Assembly (NCBI GenBank): GCA_023388515.1
Contig: JAEWGD010000014.1
Location: 12,953-76,952, forward strand
Length of the DNA stretch: 64,000 nt
Source of the DNA: Bacillota bacterium
Lineage (GTDB): Bacteria > Bacillota > Clostridia > Oscillospirales > Ruminococcaceae
Direction of reading: 5' to 3'
Shown: positions 33,263 to 42,770 of the stretch, piece by piece
Position numbering within the stretch: position 1 is the first letter of the stretch
How the letters are laid out: every line of letters starts with the position of its first letter
The notes under the pieces: generated by a model
Told to the model about the DNA's origin: nothing
The model's input: only the letters and a program-made list of their open reading frames with translations
The model's database searches: none
Made by a program: the position numbers and the translations under genes

Positions 33263-34540
33263 CTATCTTTTTTGTATCAAAGCTTTTGCAAGCTGATGAG
33301 ATTCGGCAAGCTTTCTATTTGCTGGACAACCATAAGAACAACAACCACAGTTCATGCAAAGTACAACCTTTAGCTGTTCTAAATCCTTAACATTCTTATG
33401 TATATATGCCTTTTCAAGTTCAACAGGCATTAAGTTCATAGGGCATACAGATATACAACGGCCACAGCGTATACAAGCTGTTTCGACCTGTTCTGTATAT
33501 GTTTTAAAAGCAAGAATAGCATTACTTGTTTTAACAATAGGAGTTTCAAATGAATGTTGGCTCATGCCCATCATAGGACCACCGAATACAAGCTTTTTTA
33601 TTTCATCTGTTTCTACTTCAGCAAATGAAAGTATATCTGAAACAGAAGTTCCAATCGGTACAAAAACATTGCAAGGTTTTTGTATTGCGTCGCCCTCAAC
33701 AGTAATCCTTTTTGATACAAGAGGGATACCGTTTTGCATATATTGGTAAACAAAGGCAACGGTTGAAACATTAATTACAATAACGCCTTGTTCAGATGGA
33801 AGTTGCCCCTCTCCAACAATTCTGCCAGTTGTTGAATAAATTATTACCTTTTCTGCACCTTGAGGGTACCTTGATGGCAATGAAACTACTTCTATTTCAG
33901 GGGAATTTTCAGTAAGCTTTTTAAGCAACTCAATAGCCTTTGCTTTATTGGACTCAATTGCTATTTTGGTTTTAGGAATATCAAGACATTGCATAACAAA
34001 CTTTATTCCGTTAATAATATCATTAGGCGTTTCCATCATTTGTCTATAATCAGAAGTGATATAAGGCTCACATTCAGCTCCATTTATAATTAACGTATCA
34101 ATAGGAGTCTTTGAATCAAGCTTAATATATGTAGGAAATCCAGCACCACCAAGACCACAAGAGCCACTTTCCCTCACAGCGTTGAGAAAGCTTTCCTTAC
34201 TTGATATAATAGGTTTGCTTATATTGGGTGAGATAGTCTGCTTTCCATCAGTTTCAATTTCAACAGCTTTGCAGGTTTTACCGTTTGCAAGCGTATAATC
34301 GCTGATTGCAACTACCTTTCCAGAAACGCTCGAATGAATAGGCAAGGATAGAAAAGCTTTGGAATCTCCAATTTTTTGCCCAACGAAAACTTCATCACCA
34401 ACCTTAACAAATGGCGTGCAAGTATCACCTATACTCATAAGCATAGGCAGTTTAACCCTTTTTGGTGTTGGGAGCTGTACAGTTTCAAGGTTTTCAGTCC
34501 CCTTAATGTTTTTAAGATGAATTGTGTTTAACTTTTTCAT
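33263..34540 (-). CDS. rnfC: Rnf complex NADH dehydrogenase subunit RnfC
   Basis: RnfC (425 residues) reduces NAD+ at the cytosolic end of Rnf. The N-terminal domain is followed by SGSCGLGGAGFPTYIKL (FMN/NADH site), NGAECEPYITSDYR and a C-terminal pair of [4Fe-4S] motifs starting near residue 356 (CIRCGRCISVCPMN, CMNCGCCSYGCPANR). It is the first gene of rnfCDGEA-B, with GGAGG 6 nt before the ATG. Together the complex couples ferredoxin oxidation to Na+ or H+ export. Confidence 0.96.
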   Translation of the reverse strand: MKKLNTIHLKNIKGTENLETVQLPTPKRVKLPMLMSIGDTCTPFVKVGDEVFVGQKIGDSKAFLSLPIHSSVSGKVVAISDYTLANGKTCKAVEIETDGKQTISPNISKPIISSKESFLNAVRESGSCGLGGAGFPTYIKLDSKTPIDTLIINGAECEPYITSDYRQMMETPNDIINGIKFVMQCLDIPKTKIAIESNKAKAIELLKKLTENSPEIEVVSLPSRYPQGAEKVIIYSTTGRIVGEGQLPSEQGVIVINVSTVAFVYQYMQNGIPLVSKRITVEGDAIQKPCNVFVPIGTSVSDILSFAEVETDEIKKLVFGGPMMGMSQHSFETPIVKTSNAILAFKTYTEQVETACIRCGRCISVCPMNLMPVELEKAYIHKNVKDLEQLKVVLCMNCGCCSYGCPANRKLAESHQLAKALIQKR

Positions 34541-34668
34541 GAGTTTCCTCCAAAGATATATTTCACTTCAGGACCAGAATGTGTAAAATTTCTTCAAAAA
34601 GATAAAAACCCCTTTTATTTTTATTAAAAAAATGTTATTATAATGTACAGGTTATTATAATGTAAAAG

Positions 34669-35358
34669 CTATTTACTGTTTATATCTTTCTCACAGCATT
34701 TTATGAGGTTTAATAAAGCAGAAGAATATTCGCTTTCATGCGACAAGCTTTCAGCCGTAATATGTAATGTTTCAATGTCTACATTAGAATTATTACCGTC
34801 AATTTCAATTGAATTTGCCATAGCTTTTATACAGGCTTGATTTTTGGAAATAATTGAGTCAACCATATCCTCAGCAATGGCATTGTCAACAGAAAAAATC
34901 TTTTGGTCGTTTTGGAGATTAGCATTATATAATGTTCTAAACATTTTATATGCAGATAGCATGAAGTAAGAGTAGACTGGCTTTATAAATGCTTTATTAC
35001 CAGATTTTTGTGCAAGGTTAAGAACATAGTTTGTTGTGTTATTTATTATCTTTTTGTTGAACGCAAGAAAAGCATCGCTAAACATAGAATCATTATTTGA
35101 TTTACCATGCCAGTCAGAGCCATCATTCGGGTCAGTGATAGTTTTATCTGGTTCACTAGTTCTCCCCAGAAGATAATCACATGACACGCAATAATAATTT
35201 GCAATTTTCACCAAGAACGAAAGCCCACATTCACGAATCCCTTTTTCATAGTGAGAAAGTAAAGCCTGTGAGATTCCTAAATCCTGAGAAGCTTGCTTTT
35301 GACTTATTTTTCGTTGTTTTCGTTGCAGAGTAATTATTCTTGAAAATTCGGTATTCAT
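34669..35358 (-). CDS. XRE-family transcriptional regulator
   Basis: This 229-residue protein has an N-terminal helix-turn-helix (KISQKQASQDLGISQALLSHYEKGIRECGLSFLVKIANYY). The family's CDYLLGRT end motif completes the XRE domain at about 70. The remaining 155 residues are helical and unlike known sensor domains that I recognise. GAGGTG precedes the ATG. It lies just upstream of rnfC in the same orientation with 128 bp between, so it may share regulation with rnf, but control of rnf is not shown. Confidence 0.85.
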   Translation of the reverse strand: MNTEFSRIITLQRKQRKISQKQASQDLGISQALLSHYEKGIRECGLSFLVKIANYYCVSCDYLLGRTSEPDKTITDPNDGSDWHGKSNNDSMFSDAFLAFNKKIINNTTNYVLNLAQKSGNKAFIKPVYSYFMLSAYKMFRTLYNANLQNDQKIFSVDNAIAEDMVDSIISKNQACIKAMANSIEIDGNNSNVDIETLHITAESLSHESEYSSALLNLIKCCEKDINSK

Positions 35359-35674
35359 ATTACACCTCGTAAAGTTTTTGTAGGTTAAGTATTAGGAAAT
35401 AAAAATGATATATTAATCATAGTTTGATAAAAAAACATCAATGTATCCAAGCTAATTCAGAAGAAGTTATAAATTTATTACAGCGAACATTTATCTACTA
35501 ATACAAATTATATAACATTGAGTATAATTTGTAAAGGGGTTAAGTATTAAAATGTTTAACATAAGTAATTAATAATTTTTGTTTAATATATGTACATAGC
35601 GAATTTATAGCATGAAATTAGTACATAATGTATAAAACAATAAAAATATACAGACAATATAAGGAGATTAGAAA
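35359..35674. other. AT-rich divergent intergenic region
   Basis: This region between the XRE gene and the phosphatase gene holds divergent start regions. I see no conserved RNA or clear operator. The sequence GGTTAAGTATTA occurs near both ends (about 35382 and 35538) and could be a binding site. Confidence 0.4.
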
Positions 35675-36313
35675 ATGAAGGGTTACAGATTAAGTTTAAT
35701 TAGACATGGTAGGACAATTGCGAATGATAAGGGGATTTACATTGGCAAAACAGACTATCCCTTGTCAGATGATGGGAAAAAGGAACTCTTGGACAAGCTA
35801 GATGAATTTACATATCCTAAGGTACAGAGGGTATATTCAAGCCCACTTAAAAGGTGTACTGAAACTGCTGAGATACTCTTTTCACATAAGGAAATGCTTT
35901 TGGTTGACGATTTACGGGAGCTTGACTTTGGCGATTTTGAGGAAAAAAGTGTTGATGAGTTGATTAATCGTGAGGATTATAAGCAATGGTTAAAGGGTGG
36001 GATTGATAATTCAGCACCGAACGGGGAGAGTTTGTCGGAGCTTTCACTTCGCTCATTTAAAGCTTTGGAGGAAATCGTTATGGATATGATGAGGGAGGAT
36101 TTGACGCATTGTGCAGTGGTAACTCATTCAGGTGTGATGACTAATATGCTTTCATGCTTTGGGATTCCTAAATATAACCCTAATCAGCTTACTTGCGATA
36201 TTGGGGAGGGGTATGAGGTGCTTGTAACAGCACAGCTTTGGCAACAGGCACAGGCTTTTGAAATTCTCGGTAAGATACCACATAAATATGGTGAAATTGA
36301 AATTGACGAATAG
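35675..36313 (+). CDS. Histidine phosphatase family protein
   Basis: This 212-residue phosphatase has the catalytic RHG motif LIRHGRTIAN near residue 10, YSSPLKRCTETAEI, the acid ELDFGDFEEKS and the second His in AVVTHSGVM. CobC-type alpha-ribazole phosphatases and cofactor-dependent phosphoglycerate mutases share the fold. No cobalamin genes are nearby, so the substrate is open. AAGGAG precedes the ATG by 8 nt. The next gene follows after about 110 bp. Confidence 0.88.
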   Translation: MKGYRLSLIRHGRTIANDKGIYIGKTDYPLSDDGKKELLDKLDEFTYPKVQRVYSSPLKRCTETAEILFSHKEMLLVDDLRELDFGDFEEKSVDELINREDYKQWLKGGIDNSAPNGESLSELSLRSFKALEEIVMDMMREDLTHCAVVTHSGVMTNMLSCFGIPKYNPNQLTCDIGEGYEVLVTAQLWQQAQAFEILGKIPHKYGEIEIDE

Positions 36314-36424
36314 GTATACTATATATAGTATAAAACAGTTTGGTTGCTGATATTTATATTTCAACAATAGCACTCTCAAGAAAATCTCATACATATACAT
36401 AATAAAAAATGAGGTGCTGAATAG

Positions 36425-37273
36425 ATGAACATAAAGGAAATTAAATATAAAGCTAAGATTGCTATGAAGGAGAAGTATTGGGAGGCTTTCGTTGTGGTTT
36501 TTGCCTGCTTTGGAATATATATATTATTCAAGCTGGTTGAGATTATGGTTTCTGCCATTTTGATTTATAATAATACTATTGATATAAGTCAATTATTTTC
36601 AAGCAACAATACTATATGGACTATATTTAAAATGCTATATACAGTCTTTTTGTTTATAGCAATGGTTCCAGTAGTAACAGGTGCAGTTTGGTGGTTTTCA
36701 CAGGCAGTAAGTAGGAATGAGTTTACATCGGATAGCGTTATACAATTATATACAAGCTTTAAGGTAAATAGTAGAGCTATTCTTGTATATGGCTTAATGT
36801 GGGTGGTTCAGCTTTTGTCGTTAATTCCATCATGCCTTTTGATTTTTGGTGCGTATACTATAATAGTACATTATAATGTGAATTCGGATATACTTTATAT
36901 AGCAGTTCAGCTGATTATTCTGGCAGTTGTTTTTCTTGGACTTTATATTAGAGTTTCATTAGGTTTAATGCTTGCACCGTATATTTTTATCAGGCACCCT
37001 ATGGATAATCCGTTTGAGATTGTTAGTATTTCGTTTAAGCTGATGAGGGGCAAGAAAATGGAAGCCTTAAAATTGTTGCTATCTTATATAGTATACCTAC
37101 CTCTTATGGCTTTGGTTGTGACAATTCCCTTTATTATTCCTAATATAATAATGTCGGTAACAGTTTTTGCAGAAAATATTGCGTCAGAATATGCTATAAA
37201 ACAGATTAAAAATGAAAAGGTTAAATCGAGGAGAAGTGAAGTTGGAGATATTGAGGTTCAAGGTAGAATGTAG
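36425..37273 (+). CDS. DUF975-like membrane protein
   Basis: This 282-residue protein begins MNIKEIKYKAKIAMKEKYWEA, the usual opening of DUF975 proteins (a K-A-K-x-x-M-K-x-K-Y-W pattern), followed by about five or six membrane helices. Its function is unknown. GAGGTG precedes the ATG. Its 3' end overlaps the pseudouridine synthase start by 32 nt, so the two are translated from one mRNA. Confidence 0.8.
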   Translation: MNIKEIKYKAKIAMKEKYWEAFVVVFACFGIYILFKLVEIMVSAILIYNNTIDISQLFSSNNTIWTIFKMLYTVFLFIAMVPVVTGAVWWFSQAVSRNEFTSDSVIQLYTSFKVNSRAILVYGLMWVVQLLSLIPSCLLIFGAYTIIVHYNVNSDILYIAVQLIILAVVFLGLYIRVSLGLMLAPYIFIRHPMDNPFEIVSISFKLMRGKKMEALKLLLSYIVYLPLMALVVTIPFIIPNIIMSVTVFAENIASEYAIKQIKNEKVKSRRSEVGDIEVQGRM

Positions 37274-38075
37274 CGAGCCGATTATGGCAAAGGTTTTTCT
37301 TGCTGAAAAGGGCGTATCACGGCGATTAATGTCAAGGCTGAAAAGTCAAAAGAATGGTATAACCTGTAATGGTGAGCATATTCGTACAATAGATATGCTG
37401 AACAATGGCGATGAAGTTGTGCTTTCCATGAAAGACGAAAGCTTTTTAGAGGCTAATCCGTCGCTAAATGTTCCGATTGTTTATGAAAGCGATTCCGTTA
37501 TAGTTTTCGATAAGCCGATTGGAATGCCCGTTCACCCGTCTATTAAACATCAGGGCGATACGCTGGGGAATTATTTTGCGTATTTACACCCGAACTTGAC
37601 GTTTCGCCCTGTTAATCGACTGGATAGAGATACTTCTGGATTATGTGCTGTTGCTAAAAATGCCCATGCAGTAAGCATGATGAAACTTCAGAAAATTTAC
37701 TATGCAGTAGCTTGTGGGGTTATAAAAGAAGATGGAGTGATAGATGCTCCGATTGATAGAGCAGAGGAGTCCATAATATTCCGTTGCGTTAGTCCAAACG
37801 GGAAAAGAGCTGTTACACATTATAATGTAATAAGAAGTAATGGCAAGTATACATTGCTTGAGATAAGGCTTGAAACTGGTAGGACTCACCAAATACGAGT
37901 GCATTTTTCTTACATAGGACATCCTTTGGTGGGAGATGAGCTATATGGTAGTTTAAGTGATGAAATTACTGGACAGGCTTTGCACTGCGGTAAGTTGAGT
38001 TTCTTTGATGTATCGGTTGGTAAAGGGGTAGAAATCGTTGGTAAGATGAGAGGAGAAATGACAAACTTAGTTTAG
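37242..38075 (+). CDS. RluA-family pseudouridine synthase
   Basis: RluA-type enzymes convert uridine to pseudouridine in rRNA or tRNA. The protein (277 residues) has an S4-like N-terminal part, then VIVFDKPIGMPVHPS, the catalytic motif RPVNRLDRDTSGL with the essential Asp, RAVTHYNVI, and ETGRTHQIRVHFSYIGHPLVGDELYG. I chose the TTG at 37242 because AGGAG lies 8 nt upstream; an ATG at 37212 is in frame but without an SD. The exact target (RluD-like large subunit or tRNA) cannot be told. Confidence 0.92.
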   Translation: MEILRFKVECSEPIMAKVFLAEKGVSRRLMSRLKSQKNGITCNGEHIRTIDMLNNGDEVVLSMKDESFLEANPSLNVPIVYESDSVIVFDKPIGMPVHPSIKHQGDTLGNYFAYLHPNLTFRPVNRLDRDTSGLCAVAKNAHAVSMMKLQKIYYAVACGVIKEDGVIDAPIDRAEESIIFRCVSPNGKRAVTHYNVIRSNGKYTLLEIRLETGRTHQIRVHFSYIGHPLVGDELYGSLSDEITGQALHCGKLSFFDVSVGKGVEIVGKMRGEMTNLV

Positions 38076-38162
38076 ACATAACAAATTTATATTTAGTATC
38101 TTTTTGTTACTGGTTTGTAATAAAGGTTAAGAAAAAATTAAAATATTGTAAGGAGTATGGTT

Positions 38163-38636
38163 ATGGAGAAGATTGCAAGTTTTCAGGTAGACCACAGATA
38201 CATAGGGGTTGGAATGTATATTTCAAGGATAGATGGAGATATTGTCACATATGATATAAGGATGGTAAAGCCAAATGGTGGGGTTTATCTTGAAACTCCG
38301 TCAATGCACACGATAGAACACCTATTTGCGACATTTACAAGGAATACTGAGCATAAAGACAAGATAGTTTATGTTGGGCCAATGGGGTGTAGAACGGGCT
38401 TTTATTTGCTTGTTAGGGATATGACACATGAGGATGCGATTAAGCTAGTGGGGGATTCGTTCGGTTTTATTGCGTCTTATGAGGGTGAAATACCAGGTAG
38501 TACAGAAATTGAATGTGGTAACTACAAAGAGCATAATTTAGAGCAAGCGAGAGAAGATGTAAAGAATTTGTTAAGGAAGATTAAGGATTATAAAGCTGAA
38601 ATGTTGGAATATTCTTGGCATAATAAACAAGTTTAA
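38163..38636 (+). CDS. luxS: S-ribosylhomocysteine lyase LuxS
   Basis: LuxS cleaves S-ribosylhomocysteine to homocysteine and the AI-2 precursor DPD, closing the methyl cycle. The protein (157 residues) has metal ligands His49 and His53 (SMHTIEHLF) and Cys118 (IECGNY), and the catalytic Cys76 (GPMGCRTGF), as in Bacillus. I chose the second ATG, which has GGAG 7 nt upstream; the first at 38157 touches the SD. No riboswitch precedes it, unlike metK. Confidence 0.97.
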   Translation: MEKIASFQVDHRYIGVGMYISRIDGDIVTYDIRMVKPNGGVYLETPSMHTIEHLFATFTRNTEHKDKIVYVGPMGCRTGFYLLVRDMTHEDAIKLVGDSFGFIASYEGEIPGSTEIECGNYKEHNLEQAREDVKNLLRKIKDYKAEMLEYSWHNKQV

Positions 38637-38834
38637 ACAATAATAGTTGTGGGATATTCCAAAAAAGCTTCTTGTAATATGGAAATTAGTTAAAAACCAT
38701 TGCAATTTTGAAAAGTAATGATATAATGGTTACTAACGTAACTAATTTGTAACAATTATTAAGGGAAAAACGATTGTGTTACGGTCGGCGTATTTATTAT
38801 CTGTTAAATAGCCGATTTGAAAGGAGCTGTTAAA

Positions 38835-40601
38835 ATGGAACCCGAACGTCTTGAAGATGAAGGTAAAGAAAAAGACGTTTTCCAGAGGAACGCTATAATT
38901 AAAAAAATGCAGGAATTATACAAAGAGGTTGAATACAATTTTTCTAAAAGTATGATAAAACTCGGAACTTGCATTACACGAACGCTAATGCTCGGTATTA
39001 AGAAAATCAAGAAGATGCTTGGTGGCGTGGGTGGTTGGTTCAAGAATAAAGGCTTGGTTGTGATGGAAAAGGTTGGCGACTTTGTTGTTGACTTGATAAA
39101 AAAACTTGCAAGTCCTATTGCGAATCGAAAGCAATGTGCCGAAGAGATAAGAACTAATCTAAATATTGCAAAAAAGCTTGGCAAAAAAGCTTTCATAAAA
39201 GAAATTTTCAAAAGCTTTGGAAGATTTTATTCTGGGGCAGGAGGAATTTTATCAACTGCGTTTAATTATGTAGCACCCGTTGTTTCGGTAGCATTTTTGA
39301 TTGGAATAGTCAATTGTGTGTCGGGACTTGAATATGGTTTAAGTGTTCAGTATAACGGGCAAGAAATGGGAATTGTTAATGAGGAGACTGATTTTGACGC
39401 TGCAACCAAAGAGGTTCAGAAAAGAATTGCTCAGGTTGATGGCGGTACGGAATTAGAGTTTACTCCGAGATATTCGTTGAAGGTTATTAATAACAATGAT
39501 GAATATGTAAATTCTGGTCAGTTGGCTGATAAGATGCTTAGTAGCTCTGATGCAGAATTAACAGAAGCCTTTGGAGTTTATGTTGATAATGAGTTTATTG
39601 GTGCGGTTACAAATAAGGATATCATTGCTCAGGAGCTTACAAATATGCTTGCAAACTGCGATACAAGTGGTAGTGCAACAGTTATTAAGTTTCAAAAGCA
39701 GGTTGATTATGTTAAGGGAATTTACCTAACGGATAGCCTTACTAAAGAAGCTGATTTAACGAAAAAACTACAAAGCACTCGCACAGAAGATTCGACTTAT
39801 ACTGTTGCAGAGAATGATACACCAATAGTTATTGCACAAAAATGCAATATGAGTTTAGAGGATTTGACGGCGTTAAATCCAGAACTTATTAATTCATGTG
39901 TTACAGGCGATGTTTTAAAAATCAAGAAAACTGTTAGTTATATGCCGATAGAATATACAAGAGTCTTACAGACTACGGAATATATTGATTATAGCTCAGT
40001 TGAAGTGCAAACAAATACAATCTACAAGGGACAAAAAGCTGTTCTTACAAAGGGAGTTAGAGGCGAGCAAACAAACGTCGAAAACGTATACTATGTAGAT
40101 GGCATGGAAATCTCAAGAGAAGTTATTAGTTCACAGATTACAAAAGAACCTGTTACAGAGGAAATCGGTGTAGGAACATATACCGCAAAACCTTCATCAT
40201 CATCAAGTACCGCATTGGTTGGAAATGGTCAGTTTAGTTGGCCCGTTAACGGTGGCTACATTAGTGACACATACGGAAGTAACAGAAACCATAAGGGTAT
40301 TGATATTGCAGCACCATCGGGAACAGCGATATATGCTGCAGCAGACGGAGTAGTAATTTATTCAGGATGGGACTCAGGCGGATACGGAAACTGCATTAGA
40401 ATTGATCATGGCAATGGATATGTAACTGTCTATGCACATAACAGTTCGATGAGTGTTTCGGTAGGTGAAACGGTAACTAGGGGCGAATATATCGGTGGTG
40501 TTGGTACAACGGGAGATTCAACTGGAAATCACTTACACTTTGAAGTGAGATACAATGGAATTCCAAATAATCCAGCGAATTATATAAGCGTAAACAATTA
40601 G
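38835..40601 (+). CDS. Membrane-anchored M23 endopeptidase with LysM and G5 domains
   Basis: This 588-residue wall hydrolase has a long basic cytosolic segment (1-138), one membrane helix (about 140-163) and an outer region of two cystatin-like folds. A LysM domain follows (about 322-364, YTVAENDTPIVIAQKCNMSL), then a G5 domain (about 372-450) and a zinc peptidase M23 domain (about 475-588). The M23 domain has HKGIDIAAP, GYVTVYAHN and HLHFEVRYNG. The ATG at 38835 has AAGGAG 8 nt upstream; an in-frame TTG at 38817 is less likely. It probably cleaves peptidoglycan cross-bridges during growth or sporulation. Confidence 0.92.
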   Translation: MEPERLEDEGKEKDVFQRNAIIKKMQELYKEVEYNFSKSMIKLGTCITRTLMLGIKKIKKMLGGVGGWFKNKGLVVMEKVGDFVVDLIKKLASPIANRKQCAEEIRTNLNIAKKLGKKAFIKEIFKSFGRFYSGAGGILSTAFNYVAPVVSVAFLIGIVNCVSGLEYGLSVQYNGQEMGIVNEETDFDAATKEVQKRIAQVDGGTELEFTPRYSLKVINNNDEYVNSGQLADKMLSSSDAELTEAFGVYVDNEFIGAVTNKDIIAQELTNMLANCDTSGSATVIKFQKQVDYVKGIYLTDSLTKEADLTKKLQSTRTEDSTYTVAENDTPIVIAQKCNMSLEDLTALNPELINSCVTGDVLKIKKTVSYMPIEYTRVLQTTEYIDYSSVEVQTNTIYKGQKAVLTKGVRGEQTNVENVYYVDGMEISREVISSQITKEPVTEEIGVGTYTAKPSSSSSTALVGNGQFSWPVNGGYISDTYGSNRNHKGIDIAAPSGTAIYAAADGVVIYSGWDSGGYGNCIRIDHGNGYVTVYAHNSSMSVSVGETVTRGEYIGGVGTTGDSTGNHLHFEVRYNGIPNNPANYISVNN

Positions 40602-40610
40602 TTAATAAGG

Positions 40611-40644
40611 TAAGGGACAGTAAGCTGCTGTCCCTTATTTTTTT
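40611..40644 (+). terminator. Intrinsic terminator after the M23 gene
   Basis: TAAGGGACAG and CTGTCCCTTA form a perfect 10-bp stem with a 7-base loop, followed by TTTTTTT. Confidence 0.92.
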
Positions 40645-40724
40645 GCATTTAATATATGAATAATATGTGAACAAAGAATGAGCTTTGTTCACAGAAAGTT
40701 TACAATTAAATTTTTAAATAATAC

Positions 40725-40753
40725 TTGCAATGGTAAAGTGTGTGTGTTATAAT
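40725..40753 (+). promoter_or_regulatory. Ribosomal protein operon promoter
   Basis: TTGCAA (40725-40730) and TATAAT (40748-40753) with a 17-bp spacer lie about 310 nt before rpsJ and give a long leader. Confidence 0.7.
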
Positions 40754-40759
40754 ATACAA

Positions 40760-40925
40760 GCGTGATTGCAAAAGATATGCGATGAAGCGAAAGGTTGCTG
40801 GCGGTATGCTGGGTAATTTTCGTGGAGTATGTCCGATTTTAAACCGGGCGAATGGAATAATGAACACTGTATGTGCTTTATGTATCTTGCGAATGCATGG
40901 AGTATACCCTTGTGTCTGTTTATTG
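40760..40925 (+). promoter_or_regulatory. Structured leader of the S10 operon
   Basis: The leader has segments GCGATGAAGCGAAAGGTTGC and TAATTTTCGTGGAGTATGTC with TTAAACCGGGCGAATGG. I recall these as conserved upstream of rpsJ in Clostridia. It is followed by a strong terminator, so it probably senses a ribosomal protein (L4 in known S10 operons) to attenuate transcription. The ligand is inferred. Confidence 0.6.
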
Positions 40926-40963
40926 CTCGGAATCCTTAAATGGTAGGATTTTCGAGTTTTTTT
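40926..40963 (+). terminator. Attenuator terminator in the S10 leader
   Basis: CTCGGAATCCT and AGGATTTTCGAG pair around a short loop and are followed by TTTTTTTG. It lies about 100 nt before rpsJ, with no gene upstream in the transcript to end, so it acts as an attenuator. Confidence 0.8.
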
Positions 40964-41066
40964 GTTTTTGGAACACAGAACACACGGTAGCGTGTACGGA
41001 ATTTCAATAGGATTGACTAAACTCAATTCCTTGCCCCCATAAATATTACTTTAGGAGGCGAAAAAA

Positions 41067-41381
41067 ATGGCAGTCAACGAAAAAATCAGAATCAAGATTA
41101 AGGGCTATGAGCACGCAGTTGTTGATGCAGCAGCAAGTAAGATTGTTGAAGCGGCAAAAAGAAGCGGCGCAAGAGTTTCAGGACCTATCCCACTTCCTAC
41201 TGACAAAGAGATTATAACAGTTCTTCGTGCAGTACACAAGTATAAGGATAGCCGTGAGCAGTTTGAGCAGAGAACACACAAAAGACTTATCGATGTTATC
41301 AGACCAACTGCTAAGACAACAGATGCATTGCAAAACCTTGAAATTCCAGCAGGTGTAGATATTGTTATGGAGTTAAAATAA
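41067..41381 (+). CDS. rpsJ: Ribosomal protein S10
   Basis: S10 (104 residues) sits in the 30S head and, as NusE, also joins NusB in transcription antitermination. The sequence shows IRIKIKGYEHAVVDAAASKIVEAAKRSGA, SGPIPLPTDKE and HKRLIDVIRPTAKTTDAL, the full-length family pattern. AGGAGG precedes the ATG. It is the first gene of the cluster, behind the attenuator. The 111-nt gap to rplC contains three hairpins. Confidence 0.98.
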   Translation: MAVNEKIRIKIKGYEHAVVDAAASKIVEAAKRSGARVSGPIPLPTDKEIITVLRAVHKYKDSREQFEQRTHKRLIDVIRPTAKTTDALQNLEIPAGVDIVMELK

Positions 41382-41402
41382 CATTGAGATAACCTGTTTG
41401 AA

Positions 41403-41445
41403 ATCTGCTTATTAAGAAGCAGATGTTTCAGTGATAGTCACTGAA
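41403..41445 (+). other. Hairpin pair in the rpsJ-rplC gap
   Basis: ATCTGCTT/AAGCAGAT (41403-41424) and TTCAGTGA/TCACTGAA (41427-41445) form two perfect 8-bp stems without a following T-run, and a weaker GTTG/CAAC stem comes after. They are not terminators. They may be an mRNA processing or regulatory site in front of rplC. Confidence 0.5.
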
Positions 41446-41492
41446 GGTCATGTTGGCAAACGTCAACCAATAACCTGATAGGAGGAAAACTC

Positions 41493-42128
41493 ATGAAAAA
41501 AGCAATTATCGGTAAGAAAATCGGTATGACTCAAATTTTTGATGCAGCAGGGAAAGTAATTCCTGTTACAGTAGTAGAAGCTGGACCTTGTGTTGTTGTT
41601 CAGAAGAAAACTATCGAAAATGATGGCTACGAATCTGTACAGCTAGGTTTCGGCGATATAAAGGCTCAGAACGTTAGCAAGCCAATGAAGGGTCACTTCG
41701 ATAAGGCTGATGCAGCATATAAGAGAACTCTTAAGGAGTTTAGACTTAATGATTGTACAGCAGTTAATGTGGGGGACATTTTGAAGGCAGATACATTCGC
41801 AATAGGTGATATTGTGGACGTGAGTGGTACAAGCAAGGGTAAAGGTTTCCAAGGAACAATAAAGCGATATAATTATGCTAAGTTAAAGGAAACCCATGGT
41901 ACTGGTCCAGTTCATAGGCACGCTGGTTCATTGGGAGCTGCTTCATCACCATCCCGTATATTTAAGGGAAAACGACTTCCAGGTCATATGGGAGCTGAAA
42001 AGGTAACAATTCAAAATCTTGAAGTTGTTAAGGTAGATGTAGAAAATAATCTTATTGCACTAAGAGGTGCTATTCCTGGGCCTAACGGCGGAGTGGTTTG
42101 CATCATAAATAGTGTCAAGAAGGCTTAA
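41493..42128 (+). CDS. rplC: Ribosomal protein L3
   Basis: L3 (211 residues) reaches toward the peptidyl-transferase centre and is an early assembly protein. Signatures are KKIGMTQIFDAAGKVIPVTVVEAGPC at the N-terminus, the GTSKGKGFQGTIKRY loop, and GHMGAEKVTIQNLEVV. AGGAGG precedes the ATG. rplD follows after 18 nt. Confidence 0.98.
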   Translation: MKKAIIGKKIGMTQIFDAAGKVIPVTVVEAGPCVVVQKKTIENDGYESVQLGFGDIKAQNVSKPMKGHFDKADAAYKRTLKEFRLNDCTAVNVGDILKADTFAIGDIVDVSGTSKGKGFQGTIKRYNYAKLKETHGTGPVHRHAGSLGAASSPSRIFKGKRLPGHMGAEKVTIQNLEVVKVDVENNLIALRGAIPGPNGGVVCIINSVKKA

Positions 42129-42146
42129 TGGAAGGAGGAAACGTAG

Positions 42147-42770
42147 ATGTCTAAGGTTGCAGTATTTGATATGAATGGCAAACAGATTTCTGAAACTGAG
42201 GTTTCTGATGCTGTTTTTGGAATTACTCCTAATGAAGCTGTAATGCACGCTATGGTGGTAAATTATCTTGCAAATCAACGTCAGGGTACTCAGTCAACTC
42301 TAACTCGTACAGAGGTAAGAGGTGGAGGAAGAAAGCCATGGAGGCAAAAGGGAACAGGTCATGCAAGACAAGGCTCGATTCGTGCTCCTCAATGGTATCA
42401 TGGTGGTATTGCTTTAGGACCAAAGCCTAGAGATTACAGATACTCATTGAATAAGAAAGTAAGAAGACTAGCTATGAAGTCTGCTCTTTCCACAAAGCTT
42501 CAGGATAATAATTTTATTGTTTTAGATACATTGCAGATGGATGATTATAAAACAAAGACAATGGTGAACATGCTTAATTCTTTGAATATCAGCGGAAAAG
42601 CACTTATTGTAATGCCAGAGGTAAACAACAAGATAATTAAGAGTGCATCAAATATTCCAGGGATTAAAACAGCAGTGGTTAACACACTAAATGTTTACGA
42701 TATACTCAATTATGATAAATTTATTGTGGTTAAATCCGCAATTGGGAAAATTGAGGAGGTGTATGCATAA
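42147..42770 (+). CDS. rplD: Ribosomal protein L4
   Basis: L4 (207 residues) lines the exit tunnel with its extended loop (RGGGRKPWRQKGTGHARQGS). In E. coli it also represses its own operon through the leader, which makes it the first candidate ligand of the attenuator at 40760-40963. The stop codon overlaps the rplW start (TAATG). The SD is GGAGG. Confidence 0.98.
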   Translation: MSKVAVFDMNGKQISETEVSDAVFGITPNEAVMHAMVVNYLANQRQGTQSTLTRTEVRGGGRKPWRQKGTGHARQGSIRAPQWYHGGIALGPKPRDYRYSLNKKVRRLAMKSALSTKLQDNNFIVLDTLQMDDYKTKTMVNMLNSLNISGKALIVMPEVNNKIIKSASNIPGIKTAVVNTLNVYDILNYDKFIVVKSAIGKIEEVYA

